DNA of 64,000 nucleotides, from the NCBI GenBank assembly GCA_004299485.1, contig SCQP01000007.1, forward strand, positions 1 to 64,000, read 5' to 3'. The DNA is from Acidobacteriota bacterium. Its GTDB lineage: Bacteria > Acidobacteriota > Terriglobia > Terriglobales > SCQP01. Position 1 is the stretch's first letter. The number at the start of each line of letters is the position of its first letter. Made by a program: the position numbers and the translations under genes. A model generated the notes under the pieces. That model ran no database searches, was not told where the DNA came from, and was given only the letters and a program-made list of their open reading frames with translations. Shown piece after piece: positions 8,409-16,176 of this stretch.

Positions 8409-9116
8409 ATGTCCCTGGCCGCTGCAGTTGCTCCAATCCCCGCACCCTATCCGCGTGAGCGCCATGGCTTCCGCCTGCGGTTTATCCGCAGCCTGCCGCC
8501 CGGCGCCCAGGTGCTTGACGCCGGCTGCGGCACCTTCAAGACCCTGTTGCGCCTGCAGGCGGAGCGGCCTGACCTGCGTTTCACGGGCGCCGATGTCACG
8601 GATTATTCGCGGCAGTGTCCGCCGGCCGTGGGCTTCGCCTGCCTGAATTTCGAGCACCAGCCTTTGCCTTGGCCCGACGCGAGTTTCGATGCCATCTTCT
8701 GTTGCCACGTACTCGAGCACGTTGCCGATCGCATGCTCATCCTGCGAGAATTCGCCCGCGTGCTGCGGCCGGGTGGCCGCATCTACCTCGAGGGACCCAG
8801 CGTACGCAGCCTCTTTCTGCCCTCCATGCCCAGCCTCCCCTCGCGCCAGCGGGGCAACGCCATCGGGGATGACCTGAATTTTTTTGACAACTTCACCCAC
8901 GTGCGGCCCCTCTCGCGCCGTGGCCTCCAAATGTTCCTGCAAATGGCCGGATGTATTTGTGATGCCTCCGGCCCGGTCCGCCACCTGCAGAAGACGCTGG
9001 CCGCCCCCGCACTGCTCGTCGCCGGGCTGGTCGCCCGCCGCCGCCGCTGGGTGTGTATGGCGCTCTGGGAGCTGGTGGGCTGGAGCGTGTACGCGATGGG
9101 GACGAAGGCGGGTTAA
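8409..9116 (+). CDS. SAM-dependent methyltransferase (class I)
   Basis: The 235-residue protein has a Rossmann-type methyltransferase domain. Motif I is VLDAGCGTFKTLL (about 35-47), motif II ends GADV, and the post-motif region HVLEHVADRMLILREFARVLRPGG is typical of the Methyltransf_11 family. The C-terminal part has a hydrophobic stretch (AALLVAGLVA, VCMALWELVGWSVYAM) that may lie at the membrane. The target is unknown. The gene is divergent from the heptose kinase/glycosyltransferase pair across a 134-base gap, so a role in modifying a sugar or lipid of the same envelope structure is possible but unproved. Confidence 0.8.
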   Translation: MSLAAAVAPIPAPYPRERHGFRLRFIRSLPPGAQVLDAGCGTFKTLLRLQAERPDLRFTGADVTDYSRQCPPAVGFACLNFEHQPLPWPDASFDAIFCCHVLEHVADRMLILREFARVLRPGGRIYLEGPSVRSLFLPSMPSLPSRQRGNAIGDDLNFFDNFTHVRPLSRRGLQMFLQMAGCICDASGPVRHLQKTLAAPALLVAGLVARRRRWVCMALWELVGWSVYAMGTKAG

Positions 9117-9301
9117 ACCGCGCTGCGGGCGCGCTCAATCGCCGCGCTCAGGCGGTCCAGCGCTTCAATCGCATCGGCCAGAAAGCCCGCCCGCGCGGGG
9201 TCATCGGCGGGTAATTGCTGCACCAATTCCAGGCTGCCGCGCGCCGCCATCAGCGGCTGGCTGAGGTCGTGACAAAATTGCCGCAAACTGGGTTCGCTCA
9301 T
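9113..9301 (-). CDS. Mini histidine-kinase dimerisation/H-box protein
   Basis: The product has only 62 residues. It begins with a HisKA-like H-box, FCHDLSQPLMAARGSLEL, with candidate phosphoacceptor H11 followed by D12, and continues with a second amphipathic helix (FLADAIEALDRLSAAIERA). Together these make a two-helix hairpin of the kind found in dimerisation/phosphotransfer domains. There is no ATP-binding HATPase_c domain. The start overlaps the response regulator stop by ATGA, so the pair is co-translated. It may act as a phosphotransfer or docking partner for the regulator, fed by another kinase, or be a remnant of a lost kinase. It also overlaps the stop region of the convergent methyltransferase. 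Confidence 0.6.
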   Translation of the reverse strand: MSEPSLRQFCHDLSQPLMAARGSLELVQQLPADDPARAGFLADAIEALDRLSAAIERARSAV

Positions 9302-10014
9302 TGTTCGGCAGCCATCGGCGCCGGTTCACCCAATTGATAGCCGACGCCGCGAATCGTGCGGATGAGCTTGCTGTCAAAGCCGCCATCAATCTTGGTCCGC
9401 AGGTAGTTGATGTAGACATCCACGACGTTGGTCGAGCTGTCAAAGCCCAGATTCCAGACGTGCTCGATGATCATCGCCCGCGTCACCCGCCGGGTGTGAT
9501 TCAGCATCAGGTATTCCAGCAGCGCGAACTCTTTCGGCGTCAGCTCAATCGCCTTGCCCGCACGCTGCACGCTGCGCTCGATCCGGTCCAGCTCCAGCGG
9601 CCCAACCTTCAGCCGATTGCCGCTGGTGGCCTGGCCGCGGCGCATCAGCGCCCGGATGCGCGCACACAACTCAGAAAAAGAAAAAGGCTTGACGATGTAG
9701 TCGTCCGCGCCCAAATCCAGCCCCTGCACCCGTTCTTCCACCTTGCCATGCGCGGTCAGCAGCAGCACTGGCAGGCTGGCCTTGCGCTGGCGCAGATGGC
9801 GCAGCACCGCAAAGCCATCGCGCGTCGGCAGGCTCACGTCCAACAGTACGGCATCGAAATCGTAGCGCTCCGCCAGCGCCTCGGCTTCCTCGCCGTCACC
9901 CGTCCACTCCACGGCATAGCCTTGCGTCTCCAGTCCCTTGCGCAGGAACTTGGCGAGTGACACGTCGTCTTCAGCAACGAGAATCCGCATGGCGCTAACT
10001 GGCGCGTGAGACAT
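9298..10014 (-). CDS. OmpR/PhoB-family response regulator
   Basis: A receiver domain begins MRILVAEDD, with the phosphoacceptor in LLDVSLPTRDG and the lysine in VKPFSF, followed by an OmpR-type winged-helix DNA-binding domain ending IRTIRGVGYQL. I use the ATG at 10014 (238 residues) because GAGGG lies 7-8 bases upstream of it. The ATG at 9990, exactly at MRIL, is the usual family start but has no visible Shine-Dalgarno. It would be a transcription factor activated by phosphorylation. Its only neighbour of the kinase type is the 62-residue H-box protein, so the cognate sensor kinase is either elsewhere or lost. Sequence is closest in feel to CusR/TctD-like regulators, but the signal is unknown. 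Confidence 0.9.
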   Translation of the reverse strand: MSHAPVSAMRILVAEDDVSLAKFLRKGLETQGYAVEWTGDGEEAEALAERYDFDAVLLDVSLPTRDGFAVLRHLRQRKASLPVLLLTAHGKVEERVQGLDLGADDYIVKPFSFSELCARIRALMRRGQATSGNRLKVGPLELDRIERSVQRAGKAIELTPKEFALLEYLMLNHTRRVTRAMIIEHVWNLGFDSSTNVVDVYINYLRTKIDGGFDSKLIRTIRGVGYQLGEPAPMAAEQ

Positions 10015-10081
10015 GGGTGTCCCTCGCGCCAACTGTTCCACAGCGTAGCGCATGAATTCGGCATTGCGCAAGCGACGGAAG

Positions 10082-10831
10082 TCACTTCCCGGATACCGGC
10101 GGAGGCCCAGGGCCTCTCGGCTCCCCCACCACGACCAGATCCACCCGCCGGTTTTGCTGCCGCCCGGCCGTGGTGGCGTTGCTGGCAATCGGATGATACT
10201 GCGCGTAGCCCGAGGCCGATAGCCGTGCCGGATCGATGTGGTATTGCATGATGAACAGCCGGACCAGCTCCGTCGCCCGCCCCGTCGAAAGCTGCCAGTT
10301 GGAGGCAAACTGGGCGTTGTGAATGGGAACGTTATCGGTATAGCCCTCGATCCGCAGGTTGTTGGGCAGCCGCGCAACCATAGTGGCAATCTTCGCCAGT
10401 ACGGGCAGGGCATTGGCCCGGATCTGCGCCGACCCACTGTCAAAAAAGCCCAGCTCTTCCAGCCGGATCACCAGGCCCTGCCGCGTCAGGTGCAAGGACA
10501 CCGTCCCGTGCTTAATCTCGGGCTTCAGCTCCGTCTGCAATTGCCGCTGCAGGGCCTCGAGCGGTTGCAGCGTCGCATGCGCCGAAGCCGAAGCGGCTGG
10601 CGACGGCGTAAGGTTCAGCTTCGTGCTGGCGGGCGTGAACACGCCCATCTGTGTAAACGCCGACTGAATCGCCTGCGCCATGGCTACTTCCTTGCTTTGG
10701 TCGGCGCGCGAGGAGGCGTACATCACCACAAAAAAGGCGAACAACAACGTGATGAAATCGCCGTAGGAGATCAGCCAGCGTTCATGGCTGGGTCCACCAT
10801 GATCTGTAACCCGGCGGCGGCGGCGGTTCAC
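10082..10831 (-). CDS. motB: Flagellar motor stator protein MotB
   Basis: The 249-residue protein has a short basic N-terminus and one membrane helix carrying the proton-channel aspartate (SYGDFITLLFAFFVVMYASS, D near residue 25). A plug/linker region follows, and then a C-terminal OmpA-like peptidoglycan-binding domain (EGYTDNVPI, NWQLSTGRATELVRL, ASGYAQYHPI, NRRVDL). It couples ion flow to torque together with MotA, which overlaps its start by ATGA. The C-terminus ends with a short Pro/Gly tail. The pair sits just outside the main flagellar run, on the opposite strand. Confidence 0.92.
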   Translation of the reverse strand: MNRRRRRVTDHGGPSHERWLISYGDFITLLFAFFVVMYASSRADQSKEVAMAQAIQSAFTQMGVFTPASTKLNLTPSPAASASAHATLQPLEALQRQLQTELKPEIKHGTVSLHLTRQGLVIRLEELGFFDSGSAQIRANALPVLAKIATMVARLPNNLRIEGYTDNVPIHNAQFASNWQLSTGRATELVRLFIMQYHIDPARLSASGYAQYHPIASNATTAGRQQNRRVDLVVVGEPRGPGPPPVSGK

Positions 10832-11652
10832 GTCCGTGCCGCTTCTGCGCTGGCGGGCGCGCCCGCGGCCTGCGGCTGCTCCTCCGCGGCTGCCTTTTTC
10901 GGATCCGGCTTTTCCGCCAGATAGCCTTGCAGTTTCGTCTGCAGCATGCGTGGATTCATACCCTCCAGGATGCCGATGACGCCGTCCAGCATGATTTCGT
11001 GCATCAGCTCTTTCTGCCGCTTGCGCACCCGCAGCTTGCCCGCGATAGGCAGGAAGAATAGATTGGCGCTGGCGACGCCGTAGACGGTTGCCACGAAGGC
11101 CACCGCAATGCCGCGTCCGACTTCATTGATGTCGTTCAGGTGCTGCATCACCTGAATCAGGCCGAGGATGGCGCCAATAATGCCAATGGTGGGCGAAAAT
11201 CCTCCCGCGGCATCGAAGATCTCGGCGGAGCGGCCGGCCACTTCGGAGTGATTGCTCATCTCCCGCTCCATATTTCCCCGTAGCTCCGCCGCCTGCGTGC
11301 CATCGACGGCCAGCATCAGTGTCTTGCGCAGGAAGGGCTCCGGAATGGAGTCCAGGTCCTTATCCAAAGAGACGATGCCGTCCTTGCGGGCCTTCTGCGC
11401 GTAGCCCACGATGCGGTCGATGAGGGCGCGCAGGTCGGCATCGGCATAGAAGAAGGCCTTTTTCGCCTCGCGCGCGCCGCGCATCACTTCCTCCAGCGGG
11501 AACTGCAGCATCACCGCACCCAGCGTGCCGCCAAAGACGATCATGGCCGCCGTGGGCTGCAGAATTTGAAAGATATTGCCGCCATCCAGGGTGAGGCCGA
11601 TCAGGATGCCGGCCACGGCAATGAATATGCCCAGAAAGCTACTGCGGTCCAT
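10828..11652 (-). CDS. motA: Flagellar motor stator protein MotA
   Basis: The product has 274 residues from the ATG at 11652 (MDRSSFLGIFIAVAGILIG), a normal MotA/PomA length. There are four membrane helices: two near the N-terminus, and two after the cytoplasmic loop (GFSPTIGIIGAILGLIQVM and AFVATVYGVASANLFFLPIAG, with the functionally important prolines). The cytoplasmic loop contacts FliG in the family. The C-terminus is an Ala/Glu-rich extension of about 30 residues. A longer in-frame start exists upstream, but it only adds basic residues inside flbD. It overlaps flbD by 14 bases and motB by 4, so flbD-motA-motB is one transcription unit. Confidence 0.92.
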   Translation of the reverse strand: MDRSSFLGIFIAVAGILIGLTLDGGNIFQILQPTAAMIVFGGTLGAVMLQFPLEEVMRGAREAKKAFFYADADLRALIDRIVGYAQKARKDGIVSLDKDLDSIPEPFLRKTLMLAVDGTQAAELRGNMEREMSNHSEVAGRSAEIFDAAGGFSPTIGIIGAILGLIQVMQHLNDINEVGRGIAVAFVATVYGVASANLFFLPIAGKLRVRKRQKELMHEIMLDGVIGILEGMNPRMLQTKLQGYLAEKPDPKKAAAEEQPQAAGAPASAEAART

Positions 11653-11881
11653 GGCTTTCCTCCCCCTCCGGCGGCGGCACAATCACGATGGAACCGCGCG
11701 TCTGCCCTTCGGCGTGCCGATAGGCGCTGATGCGCCGCAGAATCTCCGCCGGCGGCTCGATGACCGTCAGTTTTTCGTCCGTGATCAGGGTAATGACCGT
11801 GTCATGCAGTTGCTCAATGGTCTTGATGAGGTCGGCATTCAGGATCAACTCCTGCTGGTTCAGGCGCGTGAGAGAGATCAT
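11639..11881 (-). CDS. flbD: FlbD family flagellar protein
   Basis: The 80-residue protein is of the FlbD family (MISLTRLNQQELILNADLIKTIEQLHDTVITLI): a small beta-rich protein usually encoded just before motA in Firmicutes, spirochaetes and Acidobacteriota. Family members have been linked to flagellar assembly or regulation, but the mechanism is poorly defined; it is unrelated to the Caulobacter activator of the same name. It starts with GAAGG five bases upstream. A sigma-28-like -10 (GCCGATAA) lies immediately before it on this strand. Confidence 0.85.
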   Translation of the reverse strand: MISLTRLNQQELILNADLIKTIEQLHDTVITLITDEKLTVIEPPAEILRRISAYRHAEGQTRGSIVIVPPPEGEESHGPQ

Positions 11882-11898
11882 GGTAGCCTTCGTCTCCC

Positions 11899-11925
11899 TT
11901 ATCGGCAGCCCCGCCCCCGACTTGA
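11899..11925 (-). promoter_or_regulatory. Possible sigma-28 promoter for flbD-motA-motB (weak -35)
   Basis: On the minus strand a perfect GCCGATAA (11906 down to 11899) is preceded 14 bases upstream by TCAAG, one mismatch from the TAAAG -35 element. A start about 7 bases downstream would leave a leader of only about 10 bases that still contains GAAGG. It is weaker than the other two candidates in the window. Confidence 0.4.
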
Positions 11926-11953
11926 GCCAGTTCTTAGAACTTCCTAATCTCCT

Positions 11954-11988
11954 CTGGCCCCTGCCCCCTGGCCCCTGACCCCTGAATT
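11954..11988. repeat. Period-7 tandem array (CTGNCCC type, 5 units)
   Basis: Units are CTGGCCC, CTGCCCC, CTGGCCC, CTGACCC and CTGAATT, with period exactly 7. The array lies in the divergent gap between flbD and the GT2-TPR gene. Arrays of the same unit type encode N-terminal residues of FlgH (19381..19408) and of the PAP2 phosphatase (26111..26159). Confidence 0.85.
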
Positions 11989-12015
11989 GGTCCTCCAGAT
12001 GCTTAGTAACCTGCG

Positions 12016-13446
12016 ATGACGCTAGGGCTTTCCATGATCGTGCGCGACGCCGAGGCCGACCTGCCCGCCTGCCTCGCCAGCGTGCGGGGCTGGGTCGATG
12101 AAATCGTGGTGGCCGATACCGGCTCGCGTGACGGCAGCCGCGAGTGCGCCCAGGCGCTGGGTGCCCAGGTACTCGAAATCCCCTGGGAAGCCGATTTCGC
12201 CCGCGCCCGCAATCGGGCCCTCGCCGCCATGACCACCGACTGGATTCTGGTGCTCGATGCCGATGAGCGCCTCGAACCCGGCCCCAAGCCGCGCTGGCAG
12301 GCGCAGTTCACCCGCGGCGCCGACGCCTTTCAGGTCACCATCCGCAACTATGTGTCCTCGCTGCAGGCCCGTATCTGGGACCGTCCGGCGCAGCGCAACG
12401 ACGGCGCCTGGGAAGAGGCAGCTTCCTACCCCGGCTTCATCGAGCACCAGAACGTCCGCCTCTTCCGCCGCCATCCCGATCTTTACTTTGTCGGCCGCGT
12501 GCATGAAAGCGTGGGCCCGCGCGTGGCGCCGGCCGGGTTGAAGCTGGGCGAGGCTGCGGGCCGCATTCATCACTTCGGCATGGTTTGCACGCCCGCGAAG
12601 ATCGCGGCCAAGAACATCCTGTATCGCGATCTGGGCCGGCGCAAGGTGTCCGAGCAGCCCTCCGATCCGCAGGCGCACTTCGAGCTCGGCCTGGTCGAGC
12701 GCGACAACTTTCATAATGATGCCGAAGCCCTGCGCTGCTTCGAGCGCGCCTTGCGCCTGCAGCCCGGTTTCGCGGAAGCCTGGTTTTTCGCCGGCGCCTG
12801 CCTGGCGCGGCTGGGCCACGCCCAGGAAGCGCTGGGCTTTTTCGAACAGGCCGCGGCGCGCGGTTGCCGGGCGCCGCAATTGCCCGAATTTGTCGCCGAC
12901 GCGCGTTATAACCTCGGCCAGTTCGCGGCCGCCGCCGAGGGCTATCGCGGCGCCGCGCCCGCGCTGACGCCGGCACTCACCGGCAAACTGGGCCTCGCCG
13001 AATTGCGTGCCGGCCGCCGCGCCACCGGGCTGAAGCATCTGCGCGCCGCCGTCGCCGCTGCTCCCGAGCTGGAAGAAAACCACGACCGCCTCGCCACCGC
13101 CCTCGCCTGGATGGAAGACTGGCCCGGCGCCGCCGAAGCCCTGCGCGCCCGCATCGAGTGCTTCCCCGCCGCGCCCCAAGGCTACCTGCGCCTCGCCGCC
13201 TTGCTGGTGCGGCGCGGCGGCCTCGACGAAGCGCAGCTCTGGTTGCGGCGCGGCCTGCGCACCACTCCCGAGGACCCGCAATTGCGCCAGGCCTGGCGTG
13301 AATTGCAGCACACGCTCGCGGGGGTATTAAAGCCCCTTCCCGCCGGGGCCGATAACCTGCCTGTAAGCGGAAAACTTCCGGAGCCGGTTTCGCGGCTAAA
13401 GCCGGGAGTGAATCCGCTCACAAAGGAGCGTTTTTTATGTCGATGA
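12016..13446 (+). CDS. GT2 glycosyltransferase with C-terminal TPR domain
   Basis: The 476-residue protein starts with a GT-A glycosyltransferase domain of the SunS/WaaE-like type: LSMIVRDAEADLPACLASV, the first aspartate region VVADTGSRDGS, and the metal-binding DADE motif in WILVLDADERLEPG (about 75-88). From about residue 220 to 440 there are TPR-like repeats (AHFELGLVERDNFHNDAEALRCFERALRL and similar). It probably transfers sugar onto a protein or peptide acceptor held by the TPRs. Flagellin is an attractive acceptor, because the gene directly precedes and overlaps fliC by 10 bases; that is inference. The last 35 codons double as the fliC promoter and leader, so the C-terminal tail (from about KPLPAGADN) may be selected as DNA rather than as protein. 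Confidence 0.8.
   Translation: MTLGLSMIVRDAEADLPACLASVRGWVDEIVVADTGSRDGSRECAQALGAQVLEIPWEADFARARNRALAAMTTDWILVLDADERLEPGPKPRWQAQFTRGADAFQVTIRNYVSSLQARIWDRPAQRNDGAWEEAASYPGFIEHQNVRLFRRHPDLYFVGRVHESVGPRVAPAGLKLGEAAGRIHHFGMVCTPAKIAAKNILYRDLGRRKVSEQPSDPQAHFELGLVERDNFHNDAEALRCFERALRLQPGFAEAWFFAGACLARLGHAQEALGFFEQAAARGCRAPQLPEFVADARYNLGQFAAAAEGYRGAAPALTPALTGKLGLAELRAGRRATGLKHLRAAVAAAPELEENHDRLATALAWMEDWPGAAEALRARIECFPAAPQGYLRLAALLVRRGGLDEAQLWLRRGLRTTPEDPQLRQAWRELQHTLAGVLKPLPAGADNLPVSGKLPEPVSRLKPGVNPLTKERFLCR
13328..13355 (+). promoter_or_regulatory. Sigma-28 (FliA) promoter of fliC, inside the upstream gene
   Basis: TAAAG at 13328..13332, a 15-base spacer and a perfect GCCGATAA at 13348..13355 match the flagellar sigma-28 consensus. 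The flgM promoter at 21571..21598 has exactly the same spacing. A predicted start near 13362 gives a flagellin leader of about 75 bases with AAAGGAG before the ATG at 13437. Confidence 0.8.
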
Positions 13447-14285
13447 GCATTTTGAACAACATCCCCGCTTTAGCCGCGCAGAACGCCCTCAGCGTGAATC
13501 AGGCCAATTTGCAGAGCACGCTGTTCCAGCTTTCGACCGGCAAGCGTATCAACAGCGGCGCGGACGATGCCGCCGGCCTGGCCATTGCCAATGGTCTGCA
13601 GGCCAACATCACCGCGCTGAACCAGAGTTCGCAGAACGTCAACGACGGTATCGGCCAACTGCAGGTGGTGGATGGCTCTCTCGGCCAGGTCACGAACCTG
13701 CTCAACCGCGCCGTCACGCTGGCGACCGAAGCCAGCAACGGCACTGAGACTTCCACCCAGCGCAGCGCCCTGGACGCCGAATTCACCAGCATCAAAAATG
13801 AGATCACCAATATCGGCGCCAATACCAACTTCAACGGCTCGAACGTGTTCGTGTCCAGCACCACGTCGATCTTCCTCAGCGATGCCAGCAGCAACTACAC
13901 CATCGGGATGACCGTGGGCACGCTCAGCTCCAGCAACATTCAGGGCGGTTCGACCTCCGGTCTGACGGCGGTGAACCTGTCGACCGACAACCTGACCACT
14001 TCCGCCGGCGCCACCACCGCGCTGACCGACATCAATAAGGCCATCACCAACGTCGCCAGCAAGCGCGGCGAGGTGGGCGCCACCGTCAACCAACTGCAGG
14101 CGGCCACCAACGTGATCAGCACGCAGATCCAGAACCTCACGTCGGCGGAAAGCGGCATCATGGATGCCAATATTCCCCAGGTGGTCGGCCAGATGTCGCA
14201 GCAGAGCATTCTGGCGCAGACCGGCGTGGCATCGCTGGCGCAGGCCAACTCGATGCAGAGCTTGGTCCTGAAGCTGATTCCGTAA
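13437..14285 (+). CDS. fliC: Flagellin
   Basis: The product has 282 residues, a short flagellin. The N-terminal D0/D1 part (NNIPALAAQNALSVNQ, STGKRINSGADDAAGLAIAN) and the C-terminal D1/D0 part (ESGIMDANIPQVVGQMSQQ, SILAQTGVASLAQANS) are intact. The central D2-like insert is only about 90 residues (roughly 125-215) and rich in Ser, Thr and Asn, which would be candidate glycosylation positions. It polymerises into the external filament after export. A strong AAAGGAG lies 8 bases before the ATG, and a sigma-28 promoter lies within the preceding gene. Only this one flagellin gene is in the window. Confidence 0.95.
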   Translation: MSMSILNNIPALAAQNALSVNQANLQSTLFQLSTGKRINSGADDAAGLAIANGLQANITALNQSSQNVNDGIGQLQVVDGSLGQVTNLLNRAVTLATEASNGTETSTQRSALDAEFTSIKNEITNIGANTNFNGSNVFVSSTTSIFLSDASSNYTIGMTVGTLSSSNIQGGSTSGLTAVNLSTDNLTTSAGATTALTDINKAITNVASKRGEVGATVNQLQAATNVISTQIQNLTSAESGIMDANIPQVVGQMSQQSILAQTGVASLAQANSMQSLVLKLIP

Positions 14286-14302
14286 CGGGATCGGCGCCAT
14301 AG

Positions 14303-14377
14303 GCTTGCGGTCGAAACTGGCCGCAGCAAGCACGGAGGCCGGCGGCTCGTCTCACCCGATGAGAAGGGCGGCCGGCC
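14303..14377 (+). other. Two stem-loops in the fliC-fliD gap
   Basis: The 119-base gap holds a hairpin GCTTGCGG paired with CCGCAgcAAGC (14303..14331). A second, longer one has outer stem GGCCGGC/GCCGGCC (14337..14343 with 14371..14377) and inner stem CTCGTC/GATGAG around a TCACCC loop. The fliD ribosome binding site follows (AAGGAGG). These could reduce read-through from the abundant fliC message into fliD or stabilise the fliC 3' end. No T-run follows, so a classic terminator is not supported. Confidence 0.45.
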
Positions 14378-14404
14378 ATCCGCAGTTGGAGATAAGGAGG
14401 GGGC

Positions 14405-15748
14405 ATGAGCACATCCAGTTCACCGCTGGGCGGCATCAGTGGGGCGACCAGCACCGGCAACTTCAACGCCCAGGCCTACGTCCAGGCCATCATTCAGGCG
14501 GAGTCGGGACCGGAGCAGTTGATGCAGCAGCAGGTCTCGGTTCTGAGCAGCCAGGCCAGTGCCCTCAGCACCATCAGCAGCCAGCTCAGCGCCCTGCAAA
14601 CTGCGGTGCTGGCCCTCAACGATTTTCAGGGCGCCCTCGCCGCCCAAAAGGCCACCAGCTCCAACACCGGCGTCGCCACTGTAACCGCCGGTGCGGGTGC
14701 TACCTCCGGCACCCATTCCCTCACCGTCTCCACCCTCGCCACCACCAGCTCGGAATACACCAACACCCTGGCCAGCGGCACCACCACCTTCACCACCGGC
14801 AGCTTCAGCGTCGCGGTCGGCTCCAACGCGCCCACGGTCATCAGCGTCACGTCCTCGAACAATACCCTCAATGGCCTGGCCGCTTCCATTAACAGCGCCG
14901 GCGCGGGCGTCACCGCCAGCGTCATCACCGACTCCAGCGGCGCCCGCCTCAGCCTGGTCAGCAACACCACCGGCGCCCCCGGCGATTTGACCATCAGCAG
15001 CAACACCACCGGCTTGACCTTCACCAAGGCCGTGACCGGCACCAACGCCAGCTACACCCTCGATGGCATCGCCCTCAACAGCACCAGCAACAGCATCACC
15101 GGCGCCCTCGCCGGCGTCACCCTCAACCTGGCCGGCACCACGGCTTCGCCCGTAACCATCACCGTCGCGCCCGACACCAGCCAGGCCACCACCGCCATCC
15201 AGAATTTCGTCAGCGCCTATAACACCGTCATCCAGAGCCTGAACCAGCAGTTCACCTACGACCCCACCACCCAGAGCACCGGACCGCTGGGGACCGATCA
15301 GATCGTCATGCAGTTGCAGCAGAGCGTGCTCGGCGACGCTTCCTATTCCATCAGCGGCAATAGCGGCTACACCAACCTCGCCTCCATCGGCATCAACATG
15401 AATGCGGACGGCACCCTGGCGGTCGATAGCGGCCAGCTCAGCGCCGCCATGGCGGCCAACTATTCCGCCGTGCAGAACCTGTTTCAGCAGGTTTCGCCCA
15501 CCGGTTTTGCCCAGAACTTCACCAACGACCTGACCAACCTGACCTCCACGACCGGACCGGTGGCCGAAGACCAACAGGGCATCTCCCAGCAGACCAATGA
15601 TCTGAACCAGCAGATTGCGGATTTCCAGGCCAATCTCAACGCCCAGGAGCAGGAGTTGATGCAGGTCTACAGCCAGGTCGCCGTCACCATTGGCAGTCTG
15701 CCCGGTCTGCTCAGCCAGACACAGAGCGAGCTGGCGAAACTGCCGTAA
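14405..15748 (+). CDS. fliD: Flagellar filament cap protein FliD (hook-associated protein 2)
   Basis: The 447-residue protein is extremely rich in Ser, Thr and Ala. The N-terminal coiled-coil region has the FliD_N look (YVQAIIQAESGPEQLMQQQVSVLSSQ, then ALQTAVLALNDF). The C-terminal FliD_C region carries SAYNTVIQSLNQQFTYDP and a coiled-coil end (QQTNDLNQQIADFQANLNAQEQ). FliD caps the growing filament and folds exported flagellin. AAGGAGG precedes the ATG. The next gene, its chaperone fliS, follows after 11 bases with its own GGAG. Confidence 0.93.
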   Translation: MSTSSSPLGGISGATSTGNFNAQAYVQAIIQAESGPEQLMQQQVSVLSSQASALSTISSQLSALQTAVLALNDFQGALAAQKATSSNTGVATVTAGAGATSGTHSLTVSTLATTSSEYTNTLASGTTTFTTGSFSVAVGSNAPTVISVTSSNNTLNGLAASINSAGAGVTASVITDSSGARLSLVSNTTGAPGDLTISSNTTGLTFTKAVTGTNASYTLDGIALNSTSNSITGALAGVTLNLAGTTASPVTITVAPDTSQATTAIQNFVSAYNTVIQSLNQQFTYDPTTQSTGPLGTDQIVMQLQQSVLGDASYSISGNSGYTNLASIGINMNADGTLAVDSGQLSAAMAANYSAVQNLFQQVSPTGFAQNFTNDLTNLTSTTGPVAEDQQGISQQTNDLNQQIADFQANLNAQEQELMQVYSQVAVTIGSLPGLLSQTQSELAKLP

Positions 15749-15759
15749 CCGGAGAAACT

Positions 15760-16176
15760 ATGAACGCCGCCTCCGCCTATCAACGCCGCGCCATTGAAGG
15801 CGCCACTCCCGTGGGTCTGGTCGTGCTCCTCTATCAGGGCGCGGTGGTGCAACTGCGGCGTGCCATCGCCGCTATGGAGACCCAACCGCAAACCGTCCGG
15901 GATATTGAAATCCGCACCAGCGCCCTCAACCGCGTGCTGGCCATCATCGGCGAGCTGCAGCGCGTGCTCGATTTCCAGCGCGGCGGCGACATCGCCCGCA
16001 ATTTTGACCATTTTTACCGGCTCGCGCAGAGCGCCATCATGCAGGCGGTGGCGAACAACGATGCCCAGCCCCTGCGCGACCTGCTGCCCCAGTTGGAGAA
16101 AATCTTGCAGGCCTGGCGGAGCGTGGAAACACGCCCGCCGGCCCCTTCCGCGGGAGCGGCGGCATGGACGGCGTAG
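15760..16176 (+). CDS. fliS: Flagellin chaperone FliS
   Basis: The 138-residue four-helix protein begins AYQRRAIEGATPVGLVVLLYQGAV, matching the FliS signature (AYQ...A.P..L..MLYDGA). It binds the C-terminal helix of flagellin in the cytoplasm, prevents polymerisation and helps export. The C-terminal 15 residues (PPAPSAGAAAWTA) are a low-complexity tail. The gene lies directly after fliD, the usual order, and its end overlaps the start of the next gene by 13 bases. Confidence 0.92.
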   Translation: MNAASAYQRRAIEGATPVGLVVLLYQGAVVQLRRAIAAMETQPQTVRDIEIRTSALNRVLAIIGELQRVLDFQRGGDIARNFDHFYRLAQSAIMQAVANNDAQPLRDLLPQLEKILQAWRSVETRPPAPSAGAAAWTA

